Below, piece after piece: positions 37,279 to 48,151 of a stretch of 64,000 nt of DNA; the stretch's first letter is position 1; each line of letters begins with the position of its first letter. The notes beneath the pieces were generated by a model that had not been told where the DNA came from, did no database searches, and saw only the letters and a program-made list of their open reading frames with translations. Origin of the DNA: Pseudomonas asuensis (lineage in GTDB: Bacteria > Pseudomonadota > Gammaproteobacteria > Pseudomonadales > Pseudomonadaceae); NCBI RefSeq assembly GCF_014646755.1, contig NZ_BMNW01000008.1, forward strand, positions 62,001-126,000, in the 5' to 3' direction. The position numbers and the translations under genes are program-made.

Positions 37279-39174
37279 ATGCATTCCGATACCCCTACCG
37301 ATCTGGAACGGCTGGCCGGCTTGAGCCGCCGTCGCTTCATTGGCGCGGGCGCCTTGTGTGGCGCCGCACTCTTTCTTGGCGGCCAGCTCATTCCGCGCAG
37401 CGTATTGGCGCAGAGTGTGTCACAGGCCTCTGGCAGTACCTTACTGGGCTTTGAAAACCTTCCGATTTCTACAGCCGATACCGTGATCGTTCCACCGGGT
37501 TACCGGGCATCGGTGCTCATCAGCTGGGGAGAGCCATTGTTTTCTGATGTGCCTGCCTTCAAGCATGACGGCACTGGCACAGCAGACGCTCAAGAGCGTC
37601 AGTTCGGCGATAATAACGACGGCATGAGCTTTTTCCCGTTCCCGGACGACCCGGACCGGGCGCTCATGGCGATCAACAACGAGTACACCAACTACCGTTA
37701 CTTGCTGGCGAATGGCAAGGTGCCCCAGTCCGCCGACGATGTGCATAAAGCACTTGCTGCTGAAGGGGTGTCGGTCATCGAAGTGCGCCGCGTTGACGGG
37801 CAATGGCGTTTCGTACGTGACTCTGAGTTCAACCGTCGTATCCATGGCAATGCGCCAATTCAGGTCAGCGGCCCGGCAGCAGGACATGCCCTGCTCAAGA
37901 CCGAGGCCGACCCAAGCGGCACCCATGTACTGGGCACCTTCCAGAACTGTGCGAACGGCAAAACGCCATGGGGCACCTATCTGACCTGCGAAGAAAACTT
38001 TACGGACTGCTTTGGCAGTACCGACGCAGCTATCACATTCGACGCTGCACAGAAGCGTTATGGCGTGACCGTCGAGAGCAAGGGCAACGACTGGCATAAA
38101 TACAACCCACGCTTTGATATGGCCAAGAACCCCAACGAGCTGAACCGGCATGGTTGGGTGGTAGAAATCGATCCGTTCGATCCCAAGGCTGAACCCATCA
38201 AGCGCACGGCCCTAGGCCGCTTCAAGCATGAGAACGCAGCCATTACACTGACTGGTGACAGCCGCGTAGTGGTGTACATGGGCGACGATGAGCGCGGTGA
38301 GTTCATCTACAAGTTCATTAGCCGTGACCGGTATGATGCCTCCAACCCTAAAGCCAATCGAGACCTGCTCGACCACGGCACGCTATACGTGGCGACGTTC
38401 GATGATGGCGACGGCAATCCCGATCATCCCAAAGGTCGCGGGCAATGGATTGAATTGACCCATGGTAAAAACGGCCTGACCGCTGAGAATGGTTTCAACA
38501 ATCAGGCAGAAGTGCTCATCCACGCCCGTCTGGCAGGCACCAAGGTTGGCGCCACCCGTATGGACCGACCAGAATGGGTTGCCGTGAGCCCCAAAGATGG
38601 TCAGGTTTATTGCACCCTGACCAACAACAGCAAGCGTGGCGGCGAAGGCCAGCCGGTAGGCGGCCCGAACCCACGTGCCAATAATGTGTATGGCCAGATC
38701 CTGCGCTGGAGCGAACACAGCAAGGATGCTGCAGCCATGACCTTTGACTGGGATCTGTTTGTGATTGCCGGTAACCCAGAGGTACACAAGGGGACAGCCA
38801 ACGGTGGCTCACACAATGTAAATGCACAAAACATGTTTAACAGCCCGGACGGCCTGGGCTTTGATGAGGCCGGCCGGCTGTGGATTCTCACGGACGGAGA
38901 CTACAGCAACAAAGGTGACTTTGCGGGTATGGGCAATAACCAGATGCTGTGCGCCGATCCGAACACCGGTGAGATCCGCCGCTTCATGGTGGGCCCGGTC
39001 GGTTGCGAAGTCACTGGCATTACCTTCTCCCCTGACCAGCGCAGTTTGTTCGTCAACATCCAGCACCCTGGCGAAGAAGGCGGCTCGACCTTTCCCGAAC
39101 ATCTGCCCGACGGTCGGCCACGCTCCTCAGTTATGGTCATCACCCGTGATGATGGCGGGGTGATTGGCGCCTGA
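37279..39174 (+). CDS. PhoX family alkaline phosphatase, Tat-exported (copy 2)
   Basis: This 631-residue PhoX protein has Tat signal LSRRRFIGAGALCGAALFLGG and the same motif series as copy 1 (YLTCEENFTDCFG, YMGDDERGEFIYKF). Similarity to copy 1 runs from the first residues (DTPTDLERL) to the last (DGGVIGA), so the pair arose by whole-gene duplication. AAGGAG lies upstream of the ATG. Differences lie mainly in a shorter N-terminus and in exposed loops, so the two may differ in substrate or metal preference. Confidence 0.92.
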   Translation: MHSDTPTDLERLAGLSRRRFIGAGALCGAALFLGGQLIPRSVLAQSVSQASGSTLLGFENLPISTADTVIVPPGYRASVLISWGEPLFSDVPAFKHDGTGTADAQERQFGDNNDGMSFFPFPDDPDRALMAINNEYTNYRYLLANGKVPQSADDVHKALAAEGVSVIEVRRVDGQWRFVRDSEFNRRIHGNAPIQVSGPAAGHALLKTEADPSGTHVLGTFQNCANGKTPWGTYLTCEENFTDCFGSTDAAITFDAAQKRYGVTVESKGNDWHKYNPRFDMAKNPNELNRHGWVVEIDPFDPKAEPIKRTALGRFKHENAAITLTGDSRVVVYMGDDERGEFIYKFISRDRYDASNPKANRDLLDHGTLYVATFDDGDGNPDHPKGRGQWIELTHGKNGLTAENGFNNQAEVLIHARLAGTKVGATRMDRPEWVAVSPKDGQVYCTLTNNSKRGGEGQPVGGPNPRANNVYGQILRWSEHSKDAAAMTFDWDLFVIAGNPEVHKGTANGGSHNVNAQNMFNSPDGLGFDEAGRLWILTDGDYSNKGDFAGMGNNQMLCADPNTGEIRRFMVGPVGCEVTGITFSPDQRSLFVNIQHPGEEGGSTFPEHLPDGRPRSSVMVITRDDGGVIGA

Positions 39175-39391
39175 CGATACGGCCGTAGAGCGTGGATATG
39201 GTCCTTGTGCCGTATCCGCGCCATCCGGTCTACCATCATCCAGCGCCCCTACCTGCCTGTTTTTCCCGCACCGTCAGGCACTCCACCGTCTGCGGTATCG
39301 CACCTTCGTCCCGTCCAGGCATCCAACCTGCTAGCATTCCGATTCAGAACCGGCATATGGCCGCTTCCAGATGCGTTGTAGGAGGATATCC

Positions 39392-40366
39392 ATGTCACAC
39401 CCGTTCGATACACTCAGCCCTGACGTGGTGATCGACGCCGTGGAAAGCCTCGGCTATCTCAGCGATGCGCGTATCTTGGCACTTAACAGTTATGAAAACC
39501 GGGTCTATCAAGTAGGCATTGAAGATGAACAGCCCCTGATAGCGAAGTTCTACCGTCCACAGCGTTGGACCGATGCCGCTATTCGCGAGGAACATACCTT
39601 TTCTTACGAGCTGGTCGAGCATGAAGTTCCTGTCGTTGCGCCACTAAAGCGGGACGGTGAAACCCTGTTCGAGCACGGCGGCTTTCGCTTTGCCTTGTTT
39701 CCCCGCCGTGGTGGCCGTGCACCTGAGCCGGGCAACCTTGAACAGCTCTACCGGCTGGGCCAGCTCCTCGGCCGACTACACGCGATTGGTGCCAGTCGCC
39801 CCTTCAAGCATCGCGAGACGCTTGACGTGCAAAGTTTTGGGCATGCCTCGCTGGATACCTTGCTGAGCGGCGGCTTTATCCCGAAAAGCCTGTTGCCTGC
39901 CTATGAGTCCGTAGCGCGTGATCTGATCAAAAAGCTGGATACGCTATTTAACTCGGTTAAGTACACCAATATCCGCGTGCATGGGGACTGCCATCCCGGC
40001 AACCTGCTCTACCGCGACGAGACCTTTCACATGGTCGACCTCGACGATTGCCGCATGGCGCCAGCGGTACAGGACCTGTGGATGATGCTGGCCGGCGATC
40101 GACAGGAGCGCCTGTCACAGCTTTCAGAATTAATGGATGGGTACCGGGAGTTTCACGACTTTGCACCGCGTGAGCTGGCCCTGATCGAAGGACTGCGCTC
40201 ATTACGCCTCTTGCAGTACAGCGCATGGCTGGCACGTCGCTGGGACGATCCGGCCTTCCCGAAGAGCTTTTCCTTTTTCGGGACCGAGCGTTATTGGGGT
40301 GATCAAGTCTTGATGCTACGTGAGCAATTGTCGGCACTGGATGAGGAGCCGCTGCGGCTCTTCTGA
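39392..40366 (+). CDS. srkA: Stress response kinase A (YihE/RdoA)
   Basis: This 324-residue kinase of the APH/choline kinase fold has the catalytic loop HGDCHPGNLLY and metal motif MVDLDDCRMAP. It matches SrkA, a cytosolic Ser/Thr kinase that counters stress-induced killing. AGGAGG sits 6 bases before the ATG at 39392. Confidence 0.93.
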   Translation: MSHPFDTLSPDVVIDAVESLGYLSDARILALNSYENRVYQVGIEDEQPLIAKFYRPQRWTDAAIREEHTFSYELVEHEVPVVAPLKRDGETLFEHGGFRFALFPRRGGRAPEPGNLEQLYRLGQLLGRLHAIGASRPFKHRETLDVQSFGHASLDTLLSGGFIPKSLLPAYESVARDLIKKLDTLFNSVKYTNIRVHGDCHPGNLLYRDETFHMVDLDDCRMAPAVQDLWMMLAGDRQERLSQLSELMDGYREFHDFAPRELALIEGLRSLRLLQYSAWLARRWDDPAFPKSFSFFGTERYWGDQVLMLREQLSALDEEPLRLF

Positions 40367-40377
40367 TCTGAAAAAAC

Positions 40378-40407
40378 AAAGCCGCCTGGTTCTACTCAGG
40401 CGGCTTT
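40378..40407 (-). terminator. Bidirectional terminator between srkA and the FIST receptor gene
   Basis: The stem AAAGCCGCCTG / CAGGCGGCTTT has an A-rich left flank (AAAAAACAAA), which gives a T-run on the minus strand. It ends both convergent genes. Confidence 0.9.
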
Positions 40408-40418
40408 GGCAATCAGGA

Positions 40419-42449
40419 TCAATGACCGTTACGGGCTAATCCAATCAGCGTATCGGCGACATCCTTGGTCCGACGTGATGTGCTTGCTGTTGCGCTGCTG
40501 GAGCCTTCCAGCGCACCCAGCAATTCAGTCAGAGCATTAACATCCTGAGACTGCACTTCAACCTGCTGTGCTACCTGACGGATTTCCTCGGCCAGTTTGT
40601 CGATATCCGTACCGATCTCCCCGGCGTTCTGCTGGGTCTTTTCCGCCAGCTTGCGCACCTCATCCGCCACCACGGCAAATCCACGCCCCTGCTCGCCTGC
40701 ACGGGCAGCCTCGATGGCAGCGTTGAGCGCTAGCAGGTTTGTCTGGCCGGCGATCTGCTGAATCATCTGCACGATGGACTGGATCTTCAGGCTCGACTGC
40801 GCCAGATCATTAGCACTACGCACCACATTGTCAGCCTGATTGGACAGGCTCTTGACGGTGCCACCTGCCTGATCGATCACGCCGCCCTGCTGATTGATAG
40901 TTGAGCTAAGGTCATCCATCGACACGTGCAGCTCACCGGCATAGTGATTCAACTGCTGGGCAATCTGTTCCTGATGCTGATCCGCTTGGTGCAGCACGAC
41001 GCCCAGATCTTCAAGACCGCGGAAAACTGGTTTGATATGGTCATCCAGGCCGTTGCTGTCGATGTAGCTGGCAAAGTTCTTGCGCTTGAACTCATCGATC
41101 TGCTTGACCACCACCTGGCTCAAGCCCGCCAGTTTCTTGATCTGCCGACGCAAGAAGAAGGCCTTGAACTCGCCGTAATGTGCGGTGAAGTTATCGATGT
41201 ATTCATCACGGAACGGCGCACCTTCCGGCGTCCGGAAAAAGAACACTGCCGTCAGCGTCTGGTTCAGGTTGAGGCCCAGGATTTCACCAAAGGTGGAGAA
41301 TCCTACCACCGGGATATTATCGAACGCCTCGTTCATGCGGCCCAGATCATTGCCATTGTTCAGCCGACGCAGGATGCAATCATTGAGTAGCCCTCCTAAC
41401 GGCTTACCGGACTTGCCTTGCAGGAAGCGCTGAAGGTCTTTGCGGGTGGCCTCAAGAATGGGCGTGCGCTTGACCATCACCAGCTCTTCGCCTGGTGCTA
41501 CGTCACAAAAGAGGTGGATGCGCTCTTTGTCGTAGTCGATCTGTGCAATGGAGCGAACGAATAACTCTTCCCCTACCCGAATGGCAAACGAATAATTGGC
41601 CAGACGCTTTTCCAAATCCTTCGGCTCGCAATTCAGCGACTCGCACAGGGCTGCTACCATCGAGCGGATGTTGCCCTTGGAATCGATCACCTGACTGATG
41701 TAACGCTCTTCCAGTGAGGCGGTTAGCACACTCAGGCTAACTGTGGTTGGCTCAAAGTTCTGGCTCTTGAACACACCGAAACGGGCATTACGGGCGCACT
41801 TCAGAAACACAATTTGAACATGGTTTTCATAGCTGCGCTTGCCGTCGTGGATCAGTGTCTTCACAAAGTCGGTCTTGCCACCGGCAGAACCGCCTACGAA
41901 CAGGCAGGGAAAACGGCCCGACTCGTAGAGGGCTTCCATAAAGAACGACTCGGACGCCGACAGGCCATCAAAGGTGACGTAGGCCAAGGTATCGCGATGG
42001 TCGATAGTCGTGTTTACACGCAGCCGCTTAATCGACTCGATCAGCTTGGCAATCCGCTGCTGCATGGACATACGAGGCCCGCGAGCGCGGATATCCTGAC
42101 TTTCCAGGGGTACATAAACGGTTTCTGCCGAGGCGATGATGCTGGCATCAAACATCTGCAGCACAACGCGATCCCACTGGTTGCCCGTGGCGCAATAAAG
42201 CTGGTCGTTCTGGCTGCTCAGCTCGCCCGAGGTCGTACACAGGGTAATTACAGCACCAGGAAACCGCTCGGCTACCGCGCGGGCGACCTTGTCCAGGTCG
42301 ACATGGGGTGAAACAAAGCCTGCGATATAGGTTGGTTCGAACCGAAGGGTTTTCAGGTGGTTTTGTAACTGCCCGGAAGTGCTCAGTACGCTTATCACCC
42401 CCCCGGACTGGGTGGCGGCAGGCTTAAGCCGGGAAAACAAGTTCATCAT
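40419..42449 (-). CDS. FIST-domain cytoplasmic methyl-accepting chemotaxis protein
   Basis: This 676-residue protein has FIST-N and FIST-C sensory domains in the first ~440 residues and no membrane segments. The C-terminal ~230 residues form a chemoreceptor coiled coil with the conserved tip [42 protein letters not shown] domains are thought to bind amino acids or other small ligands. The product is a soluble receptor that would control CheA, perhaps for internal metabolite or energy taxis. Confidence 0.93.
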   Translation of the reverse strand: MMNLFSRLKPAATQSGGVISVLSTSGQLQNHLKTLRFEPTYIAGFVSPHVDLDKVARAVAERFPGAVITLCTTSGELSSQNDQLYCATGNQWDRVVLQMFDASIIASAETVYVPLESQDIRARGPRMSMQQRIAKLIESIKRLRVNTTIDHRDTLAYVTFDGLSASESFFMEALYESGRFPCLFVGGSAGGKTDFVKTLIHDGKRSYENHVQIVFLKCARNARFGVFKSQNFEPTTVSLSVLTASLEERYISQVIDSKGNIRSMVAALCESLNCEPKDLEKRLANYSFAIRVGEELFVRSIAQIDYDKERIHLFCDVAPGEELVMVKRTPILEATRKDLQRFLQGKSGKPLGGLLNDCILRRLNNGNDLGRMNEAFDNIPVVGFSTFGEILGLNLNQTLTAVFFFRTPEGAPFRDEYIDNFTAHYGEFKAFFLRRQIKKLAGLSQVVVKQIDEFKRKNFASYIDSNGLDDHIKPVFRGLEDLGVVLHQADQHQEQIAQQLNHYAGELHVSMDDLSSTINQQGGVIDQAGGTVKSLSNQADNVVRSANDLAQSSLKIQSIVQMIQQIAGQTNLLALNAAIEAARAGEQGRGFAVVADEVRKLAEKTQQNAGEIGTDIDKLAEEIRQVAQQVEVQSQDVNALTELLGALEGSSSATASTSRRTKDVADTLIGLARNGH

Positions 42450-42693
42450 GAAAGTTACCTGATAAAAGAGAATGCCAGACGTGCGCCCACCCGCAGCGTT
42501 GAAAACAGCACTGCCCAGGATAATGGGCCGCCATCCTCAGCAGCACGTATGTGTGGTCTATCAGGGTTTCGACCCGGCACAGGGGAACTGAAGGCCTTTT
42601 ATCATTGAACAACATAATCGACCCCATGGGAAAAGCGGCCTTTTCCCTGCTGGCAAGCTATGATTAGGGGCCTACGAATATTCGAGATACACC

Positions 42694-43596
42694 ATGTCCA
42701 CATCCCCCCGCCAGGGTTACGTACTCGGCCTTACGGCCTATGCGCTCTGGGGACTGTTTCCGTTGTACTTCAAGCTGCTTGCCAGCATTCCTCCCGTCGA
42801 GATCCTGATTCAGCGTATCTTCTGGTCGGCTTCAATCGGCGCCCTGCTGCTTCTGGTCTGGAAGCATCCTGGCTGGTGGCAGGAGCTGCGTGCCAATCCG
42901 TCGCGTATTGCACGCCTGTGCCTGAGCGGCCTCCTGGTAGGAGGTAACTGGCTGATCTATATCTGGGCCGTTAACAACAACCATGTTCTGGAGGCAAGCC
43001 TGGGGTATTACATCAACCCACTGATCAACGTGCTGCTGGGCATGATCGTACTGGGTGAGCGGCTGCGCCCCTTACAATGGATCGCAGTAGGTATGGCTGC
43101 GTTGGGCGTAGGCCAGCAGGTCTGGACGCTGGGCGGACTGCCATGGGTTTCCCTGGCGTTGGCGTTCAGCTTTGCCTTCTATGGTCTGGTTCGCAAGGGG
43201 ACACCGGTTGCGGCACTGCCCGGCATGATGGTCGAAACATGGCTGCTGGTGCCACTGGCTGCAATCGCACTGCCGTTGCTGACGCAACAGGTCAGTCTGG
43301 ATCCGGCGCTTTGGCAGTCACCGATGGCCCTTGTGTTGATTCTGTCCGGCCCGGTTACGCTGATCCCGCTGCTCTGTTTCAATGCAGCGGCTCGTAAGTT
43401 GCCGTACTCCACGCTGGGCTTTCTACAGTACCTGGCACCAACGCTGGTACTGGTGCAGGCGGTCTTTCTGTTCCACGAGCCCTTCCCCATGGAGCGGATG
43501 GCCGCTTTCCTCTGCATCTGGGCAGGCCTTGCGGTGTTCAGCTTTGATGCCTGGCGCTCGCTGCGCCGTTACTCCGCGCCCGCAGCTCGCGACTGA
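42694..43596 (+). CDS. rarD: RarD-type EamA transporter
   Basis: This 300-residue protein has ten hydrophobic segments and RarD-typical blocks YALWGLFPLYFKLL, GNWLIYIWAVNNNHVLEASLGYYINPL and the late TLGFLQYLAPTLVL. It is an inner-membrane transporter whose substrate is not settled; RarD was linked to chloramphenicol resistance. It is convergent with the ACT-domain gene and overlaps it by 28 bases. Confidence 0.93.
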   Translation: MSTSPRQGYVLGLTAYALWGLFPLYFKLLASIPPVEILIQRIFWSASIGALLLLVWKHPGWWQELRANPSRIARLCLSGLLVGGNWLIYIWAVNNNHVLEASLGYYINPLINVLLGMIVLGERLRPLQWIAVGMAALGVGQQVWTLGGLPWVSLALAFSFAFYGLVRKGTPVAALPGMMVETWLLVPLAAIALPLLTQQVSLDPALWQSPMALVLILSGPVTLIPLLCFNAAARKLPYSTLGFLQYLAPTLVLVQAVFLFHEPFPMERMAAFLCIWAGLAVFSFDAWRSLRRYSAPAARD

Positions 43597-44120
43597 CTGT
43601 CGTGGTTGTCACGGTACACAACCAGCTCAACCATCAGATCGTCCGCCAGGGTCTCCAGGCTCTGGCGGAGCGTGTCCAATTCAAGGGTAGCCGGCAGCGC
43701 CAAAAGAGCCGTGGTATGGAACAACGCTTCGCTGCTCATGGGCGCTGCACGCACATCAGTACTGAGCCGCTCCACATTCACGCCCAGTCGGCTGAGTTGG
43801 CGCGTAATATCGCGAACGATGCCAGGGCGATCATTACCCAGTAAATCCAGCTGAATGAGCTGAGGCTTGGGTGCCTGCTCTACCCGGCTTTCCGCTACCA
43901 GCACACGCATCCCCTTCACATCCAACCCTTTCAGCTGAGCGACCAAGGCTTCACGCTGCTCTGGCACTACGCTGACGCTTAGAATTCCGGCGAACTGGCC
44001 TGCCATGCGCGACATACGGCTTTCCAGCCAGTTGCCGCCCCGCTCAGCAACACAGTCGGCCAACTGTTCAACCAAGCCCGGTTGATCCGGGGCAATGATG
44101 GTAAGGACCAGAACATCCAC
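43569..44120 (-). CDS. GcvR-like double ACT domain protein
   Basis: Two ACT domains occur (about residues 1-75 and 85-165), beginning DVLVLTIIAPDQPGLVEQLAD and LIQLDLLGNDRPGIVRDITR. The GTG at 44120 is preferred because AAAAGGAG lies 7 bases upstream; an ATG at 44144 adds 8 residues but its purine-rich tract touches the codon. GcvR-like proteins modulate glycine cleavage regulation or act as general amino-acid sensors. Its 3' end overlaps rarD. Confidence 0.88.
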   Translation of the reverse strand: MDVLVLTIIAPDQPGLVEQLADCVAERGGNWLESRMSRMAGQFAGILSVSVVPEQREALVAQLKGLDVKGMRVLVAESRVEQAPKPQLIQLDLLGNDRPGIVRDITRQLSRLGVNVERLSTDVRAAPMSSEALFHTTALLALPATLELDTLRQSLETLADDLMVELVVYRDNHDSQSRAAGAE

Positions 44121-44302
44121 GGTAGCGCTCCTTTTGGTAATCATCCCCCTCAGCGTAGAACAGCCAGCCAACCTTGCAGGCATAGTTTTTACAGGAGCCT
44201 GCCATCGTTTTGCTTGTGGCAGACACTTTTCCAGCAAGGCTTAGTCACATGGCCAGATAGCTCCCGAATATCGGCGCGTCGTACAGCCAAGCGAGGCGAA
44301 TA

Positions 44303-46477
44303 ATGAATAAAAGAAAAACCGTTGGCGGTCTGCAAGTGGCCACCGTCCTCCATGAGTTTGTAAGGACTCAGGCGATTCCGGGTACAGGCGTTGATATCGA
44401 TCACTTCTGGAGTGGCCTCGAACAGCTTGTGGACGCGTTTGCACCGAGAAATCGCACCCTCCTGGAAACGCGTGCCCGTCTTCAGACGCGTATCGATCGA
44501 TGGCATCTGGAGCACCTCGGTCAGCCGCATGACGCGCCTGCCTATCGAACCTTTCTTGAGGAGATCGGCTATCTGCTCCCTGAGCCGGGCGAGGTAAAGA
44601 TCACAACGGCCAATGTCGATCCGGAAATTGCCCAGCTTGCCGGACCACAATTGGTCGTGCCCGCCACGAACGCACGCTTTGCCCTCAATGCCGCCAATGC
44701 GCGCTGGGGCTCACTGTATGACGCCTTGTATGGCACCGATGCAATTCCCGAAGACAGCACAGTGGAAATCGCCGATAGCTACAACCCGATCCGCGGCGAG
44801 AAAGTCGTGGCCTACGCTCGGGGCTTTCTTGACGAAGCCGTACCATTGGCCGAGTACTCTCATGGCAACGTCAGAAGCTACAGCATTCAGCGTGGCGAAC
44901 TCATGGCCGAGATTGGCGAAAGCCGCTATGTCTGTCTGGTTGAGCCAGAGGCCTTTGTGGGTTATCGCGGCCAGGCCTCACAGCCTGATGCCATACTGCT
45001 CAAGCATCACGGTTTGCATATCGAGATTCAGATCGACCGCAACAGCCCGATAGGTCAGGCTGATACGGCAGGCGTAAGCGATATTCTTCTGGAAGCAGCG
45101 CTGACCACCATCGTTGACGGTGAGGACTCCATCGCGGCGGTGGATGCCGAAGACAAGGTGCGGGTCTACCGTAACTGGTTAGGCCTGATGAAAGGCGATC
45201 TGACCGAAGAGGTTACCAAGGACGACAAGACCTTTACGCGAATCATGAACCCGGATCGGCCCTATATCGCTGCTGATGGTAGCGAGCTGATCCTGCCCGG
45301 CTGCTCGCTGTTGCTCGCCCGCAACGTAGGGCACCTGATGACTAATGATGCCATTCTGGATCGTAATGGCAATGAAGTCCCGGAAGGTATTCTTGATGCC
45401 GTCTTTACCAGCTTGTGTGCCCTGCACAACCTGAACGGCAACACATCGCGACCCAACTCACGCACGGGCTCGGTGTATATCGTCAAGCCCAAGATGCATG
45501 GCCCGGAAGAGGTAGCCTTTACGGGTGAACTGTTCGAGCGGGTCGAGGACCTTCTCGGTTTGCCACGCTGCACTCTCAAGATCGGCATCATGGATGAAGA
45601 ACGGCGTACCAGCCTCAACCTCAAGGCCTGTATTGCTGCGGTGCAGGAACGGATCGTGTTTATCAATACAGGATTTCTGGATCGCACAGGCGATGAAATC
45701 CATACCTCGATGGAAGCCGGGCCACTGATTCGCAAGACTGCCATGAAACAGGCTGTCTGGTTCAAGGCTTATGAAGAGAATAATGTGAGCATTGGCCTCT
45801 CCTGTGGTTTGCGTGGCCGCGCACAGATCGGCAAAGGCATGTGGACCATGCCCGACATGATGGCCGCCCTGCTCGAACAAAAGATCGCCCATCCACAAAG
45901 CGGCGCCAGTACGGCCTGGGTTCCCTCCCCCACGGCGGCAACGCTGCATGCCATTCATTATCATCAGGTGGATGTGGCCGTACGGCAGATTGAGCTGGCC
46001 AAGCGCCTACCCGCCTCGCGGGATGAGCTGTTGAACATTCCGCTGGTTGATGTCGCTGAACTCAATGCCGAGGAGATCCAGGAAGAACTCGACAGCAACG
46101 CACAGAGCATCCTGGGCTATGTAGTGCGGTGGATCGATCAGGGTATCGGCTGCTCCAAAGTGCCTGACCTAGATGATGTGGGACTCATGGAAGACCGTGC
46201 CACACTGCGCATTTCGAGCCAGTTGCTTGCAAATTGGCTGCATCATGGCGTCATCAATAGGGAACAAACGATCGAAGCTTTTCGTCGCATGGCTCTAGTG
46301 GTGGATCAGCAAAATGCAGGCGATCCCCATTACCGCGCCATGGAGCCTGATTTCGATGGCAATATCGCCTTTCGAGCTGCCCTGGACCTCGTTCTGCAGG
46401 GAGCGAAGCAGCCCAGCGGCTATACCGAGCCGATCCTGCATCGTAGACGTCGTGAGGCCAAGGCGCGGAGGCAATGA
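44303..46477 (+). CDS. glcB: Malate synthase G
   Basis: This 724-residue protein is full-length for the isoform G type. It shows [18 protein letters not shown] near the front, the active-site region [32 protein letters not shown] and [11 protein letters not shown]. It condenses glyoxylate with acetyl-CoA to malate in the glyoxylate shunt or glycolate route. GAGG lies upstream of the ATG. No other glyoxylate gene is adjacent. Confidence 0.97.
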   Translation: MNKRKTVGGLQVATVLHEFVRTQAIPGTGVDIDHFWSGLEQLVDAFAPRNRTLLETRARLQTRIDRWHLEHLGQPHDAPAYRTFLEEIGYLLPEPGEVKITTANVDPEIAQLAGPQLVVPATNARFALNAANARWGSLYDALYGTDAIPEDSTVEIADSYNPIRGEKVVAYARGFLDEAVPLAEYSHGNVRSYSIQRGELMAEIGESRYVCLVEPEAFVGYRGQASQPDAILLKHHGLHIEIQIDRNSPIGQADTAGVSDILLEAALTTIVDGEDSIAAVDAEDKVRVYRNWLGLMKGDLTEEVTKDDKTFTRIMNPDRPYIAADGSELILPGCSLLLARNVGHLMTNDAILDRNGNEVPEGILDAVFTSLCALHNLNGNTSRPNSRTGSVYIVKPKMHGPEEVAFTGELFERVEDLLGLPRCTLKIGIMDEERRTSLNLKACIAAVQERIVFINTGFLDRTGDEIHTSMEAGPLIRKTAMKQAVWFKAYEENNVSIGLSCGLRGRAQIGKGMWTMPDMMAALLEQKIAHPQSGASTAWVPSPTAATLHAIHYHQVDVAVRQIELAKRLPASRDELLNIPLVDVAELNAEEIQEELDSNAQSILGYVVRWIDQGIGCSKVPDLDDVGLMEDRATLRISSQLLANWLHHGVINREQTIEAFRRMALVVDQQNAGDPHYRAMEPDFDGNIAFRAALDLVLQGAKQPSGYTEPILHRRRREAKARRQ

Positions 46478-46559
46478 ACAGGTCTCGCTGATACGCCTTT
46501 GCAGTAGCGGCTGACGGGACCTATGGAACGCACCATCAACTATATAAAAGGCGTTACCC

Positions 46560-47870
46560 ATGACCACTCTTCGTCCCCTGTACGCTTCAGCGCTTGCTAT
46601 CGCCTTGGCCGGATGTGGCGAGCCGTCCAAGCTTGGCCCAGATGCCGCCTATGGCCCCAAGCCACAACTCCCCGAACCCAAGACCAGCCTTATTCCACTG
46701 GTCAACGTAGCGCCCGCCACTGGCTGGCCCGAAGGCGCTAAACCCACTGCTGCCCAGGGCCTGCAAGTCAACGCCTTTGCTTCGGGCCTTGATCACCCTC
46801 GTTGGATCTATGTATTGCCCAACGGTGACGTTCTGGTTGCTGAATCAAACAAGCCCACACAAGAGCCAGCGGGCTTCAATATCCGCAAGCAGGTTCAGGG
46901 CATGATGATGAGCAAGGCCGGAGCCGGTGTGCCCAGCGCCAACCGCATCACCCTGCTGCGCGATGCCGATCATGATGGCGTTGCTGAAACCCGCACGACT
47001 TTTCTGGAGGGGCTGCACTCGCCCTTTGGCATGACGCTGGTCGGCAATGACTTTTACGTGGCCAATGCCGATGCGCTGGTGCGCTTCACATACAAGGCAG
47101 GCGACACGACCATTCAGGACAAGGGCACCAAGGTGGTCGACCTGCCAGCCGGCATCAATCATCACTGGACCAAGAACGTGATCGCAAGCCCCGATGGAAG
47201 CAAGCTGTACATCACCGTTGGCTCCAACAGCAACGTCGGTGAGAACGGCATGGACATTGAAGAGGGCCGCGCCGCCATTTGGGAACTGGACCGTGCTACC
47301 AGCAAAATGCGTCTGTATGGCACCGGCCTGCGTAACCCCAACGGCATGGATTGGGAGCCACAGACTGGCAAGCTCTGGACAACGGTAAACGAGCGTGACG
47401 AAATCGGCAGCGACCTCGTGCCGGACTATGCCACCTCTGTTCAAGATGGCGGCTTCTATGGCTGGCCCTACAGCTATTACGGCCAGCACGTAGATGAACG
47501 CGTCAAACCACAGCGCCCTGACCTGGTCGCCAAAGCCATCGTGCCGGATTATGCCCTTGGCACGCATACCGCCTCGCTGGGCCTGACGTTCTCCAAAGGA
47601 GAGGCCTTGCCGGAACAATACCGTTATGGAATGTTCATCGGCCAGCACGGCTCTTGGAACCGTAAGCCCAAGAGCGGTTACAAAGTTGTCTTTATCCCCT
47701 TCCAGGATGGCAAGCCCAACGGTGCACCCCAGGATGTACTGACCGGTTTCCTCAACCAGAAGGAAGAAGCTCAGGGCCGTCCGGTAGGCGTCATCAATGA
47801 CAAGCAGGGCGCTCTGCTCGTCGCGGATGATGTGGGTAATGTCATCTGGCGAGTAACCGCGGCGAAGTAA
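46560..47870 (+). CDS. PQQ-type soluble sugar (sorbosone) dehydrogenase, lipoprotein
   Basis: This 436-residue protein has a lipoprotein signal with lipobox ALAGC (Cys at about residue 19) and six-bladed propeller blocks: [40 protein letters not shown] and [18 protein letters not shown]. It matches the L-sorbosone dehydrogenase group of glucose/sorbosone dehydrogenases that bind PQQ. It would oxidise a sugar at the membrane surface. The sugar is not known. Confidence 0.85.
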   Translation: MTTLRPLYASALAIALAGCGEPSKLGPDAAYGPKPQLPEPKTSLIPLVNVAPATGWPEGAKPTAAQGLQVNAFASGLDHPRWIYVLPNGDVLVAESNKPTQEPAGFNIRKQVQGMMMSKAGAGVPSANRITLLRDADHDGVAETRTTFLEGLHSPFGMTLVGNDFYVANADALVRFTYKAGDTTIQDKGTKVVDLPAGINHHWTKNVIASPDGSKLYITVGSNSNVGENGMDIEEGRAAIWELDRATSKMRLYGTGLRNPNGMDWEPQTGKLWTTVNERDEIGSDLVPDYATSVQDGGFYGWPYSYYGQHVDERVKPQRPDLVAKAIVPDYALGTHTASLGLTFSKGEALPEQYRYGMFIGQHGSWNRKPKSGYKVVFIPFQDGKPNGAPQDVLTGFLNQKEEAQGRPVGVINDKQGALLVADDVGNVIWRVTAAK

Positions 47871-47880
47871 GCAGGCCAAC

Positions 47881-47911
47881 GTGTCTGGGCTGTCTTAAGC
47901 AGCCCAGGCAC
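47881..47911 (+). terminator. Terminator-like hairpin after sugar dehydrogenase
   Basis: The stem GTGTCTGGGCTG / CAGCCCAGGCAC has one mismatch and a 7-nt loop. It lies 10 bases after the stop but no long T-run follows. Confidence 0.6.
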
Positions 47912-47916
47912 TTGCC

Positions 47917-48080
47917 TTAATGCTTTTCCAAACGGGCAATGGCTATAAAAACCGCAGCGGCTGTCACCACACCCCATAGGGCAGGTCCTATGGTTGGAAC
48001 AGGACGCAACCTGCTACAGCAACCGCCAGGGCAATCAGAAGCCCCGGGCCGAAGCCTTGCAGGGTTAATGCTCAACGACC
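47917..48080 (-). pseudogene. Frameshifted remnant of a small membrane protein
   Basis: On the minus strand one frame reads ALTLQGFGPGLLIALAVAV and stops near 47990. A second frame continues GPALWGVVTAAAVFIAIARL to a stop at 47917. Each piece is a hydrophobic helix without an independent start signal. Together they look like the C-terminal two helices of a membrane protein broken by an indel. I cannot name the family. Confidence 0.3.
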
Positions 48081-48151
48081 TTGCCCCCCTGGAGTGAAGC
48101 ACTCGGCAGCAGGCAGCGCTTGTCGTGATAGCAAAAGCTGCTGCTATCTTG

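Noticed and set aside
37441-38151. 236-codon open frame antisense to the second phoX gene
   Set aside because: It is low-complexity and mirrors phoX codons; a similar mirror occurs opposite copy 1.
43569-44237. Longer ACT-protein start at 44237
   Set aside because: The extra N-terminal residues do not fit the family, and the GTG at 44120 has a strong, well-spaced AGGAG.
46845-47879. 344-codon open frame on the minus strand
   Set aside because: It is antisense to the lipoprotein sugar dehydrogenase and shows no family features.
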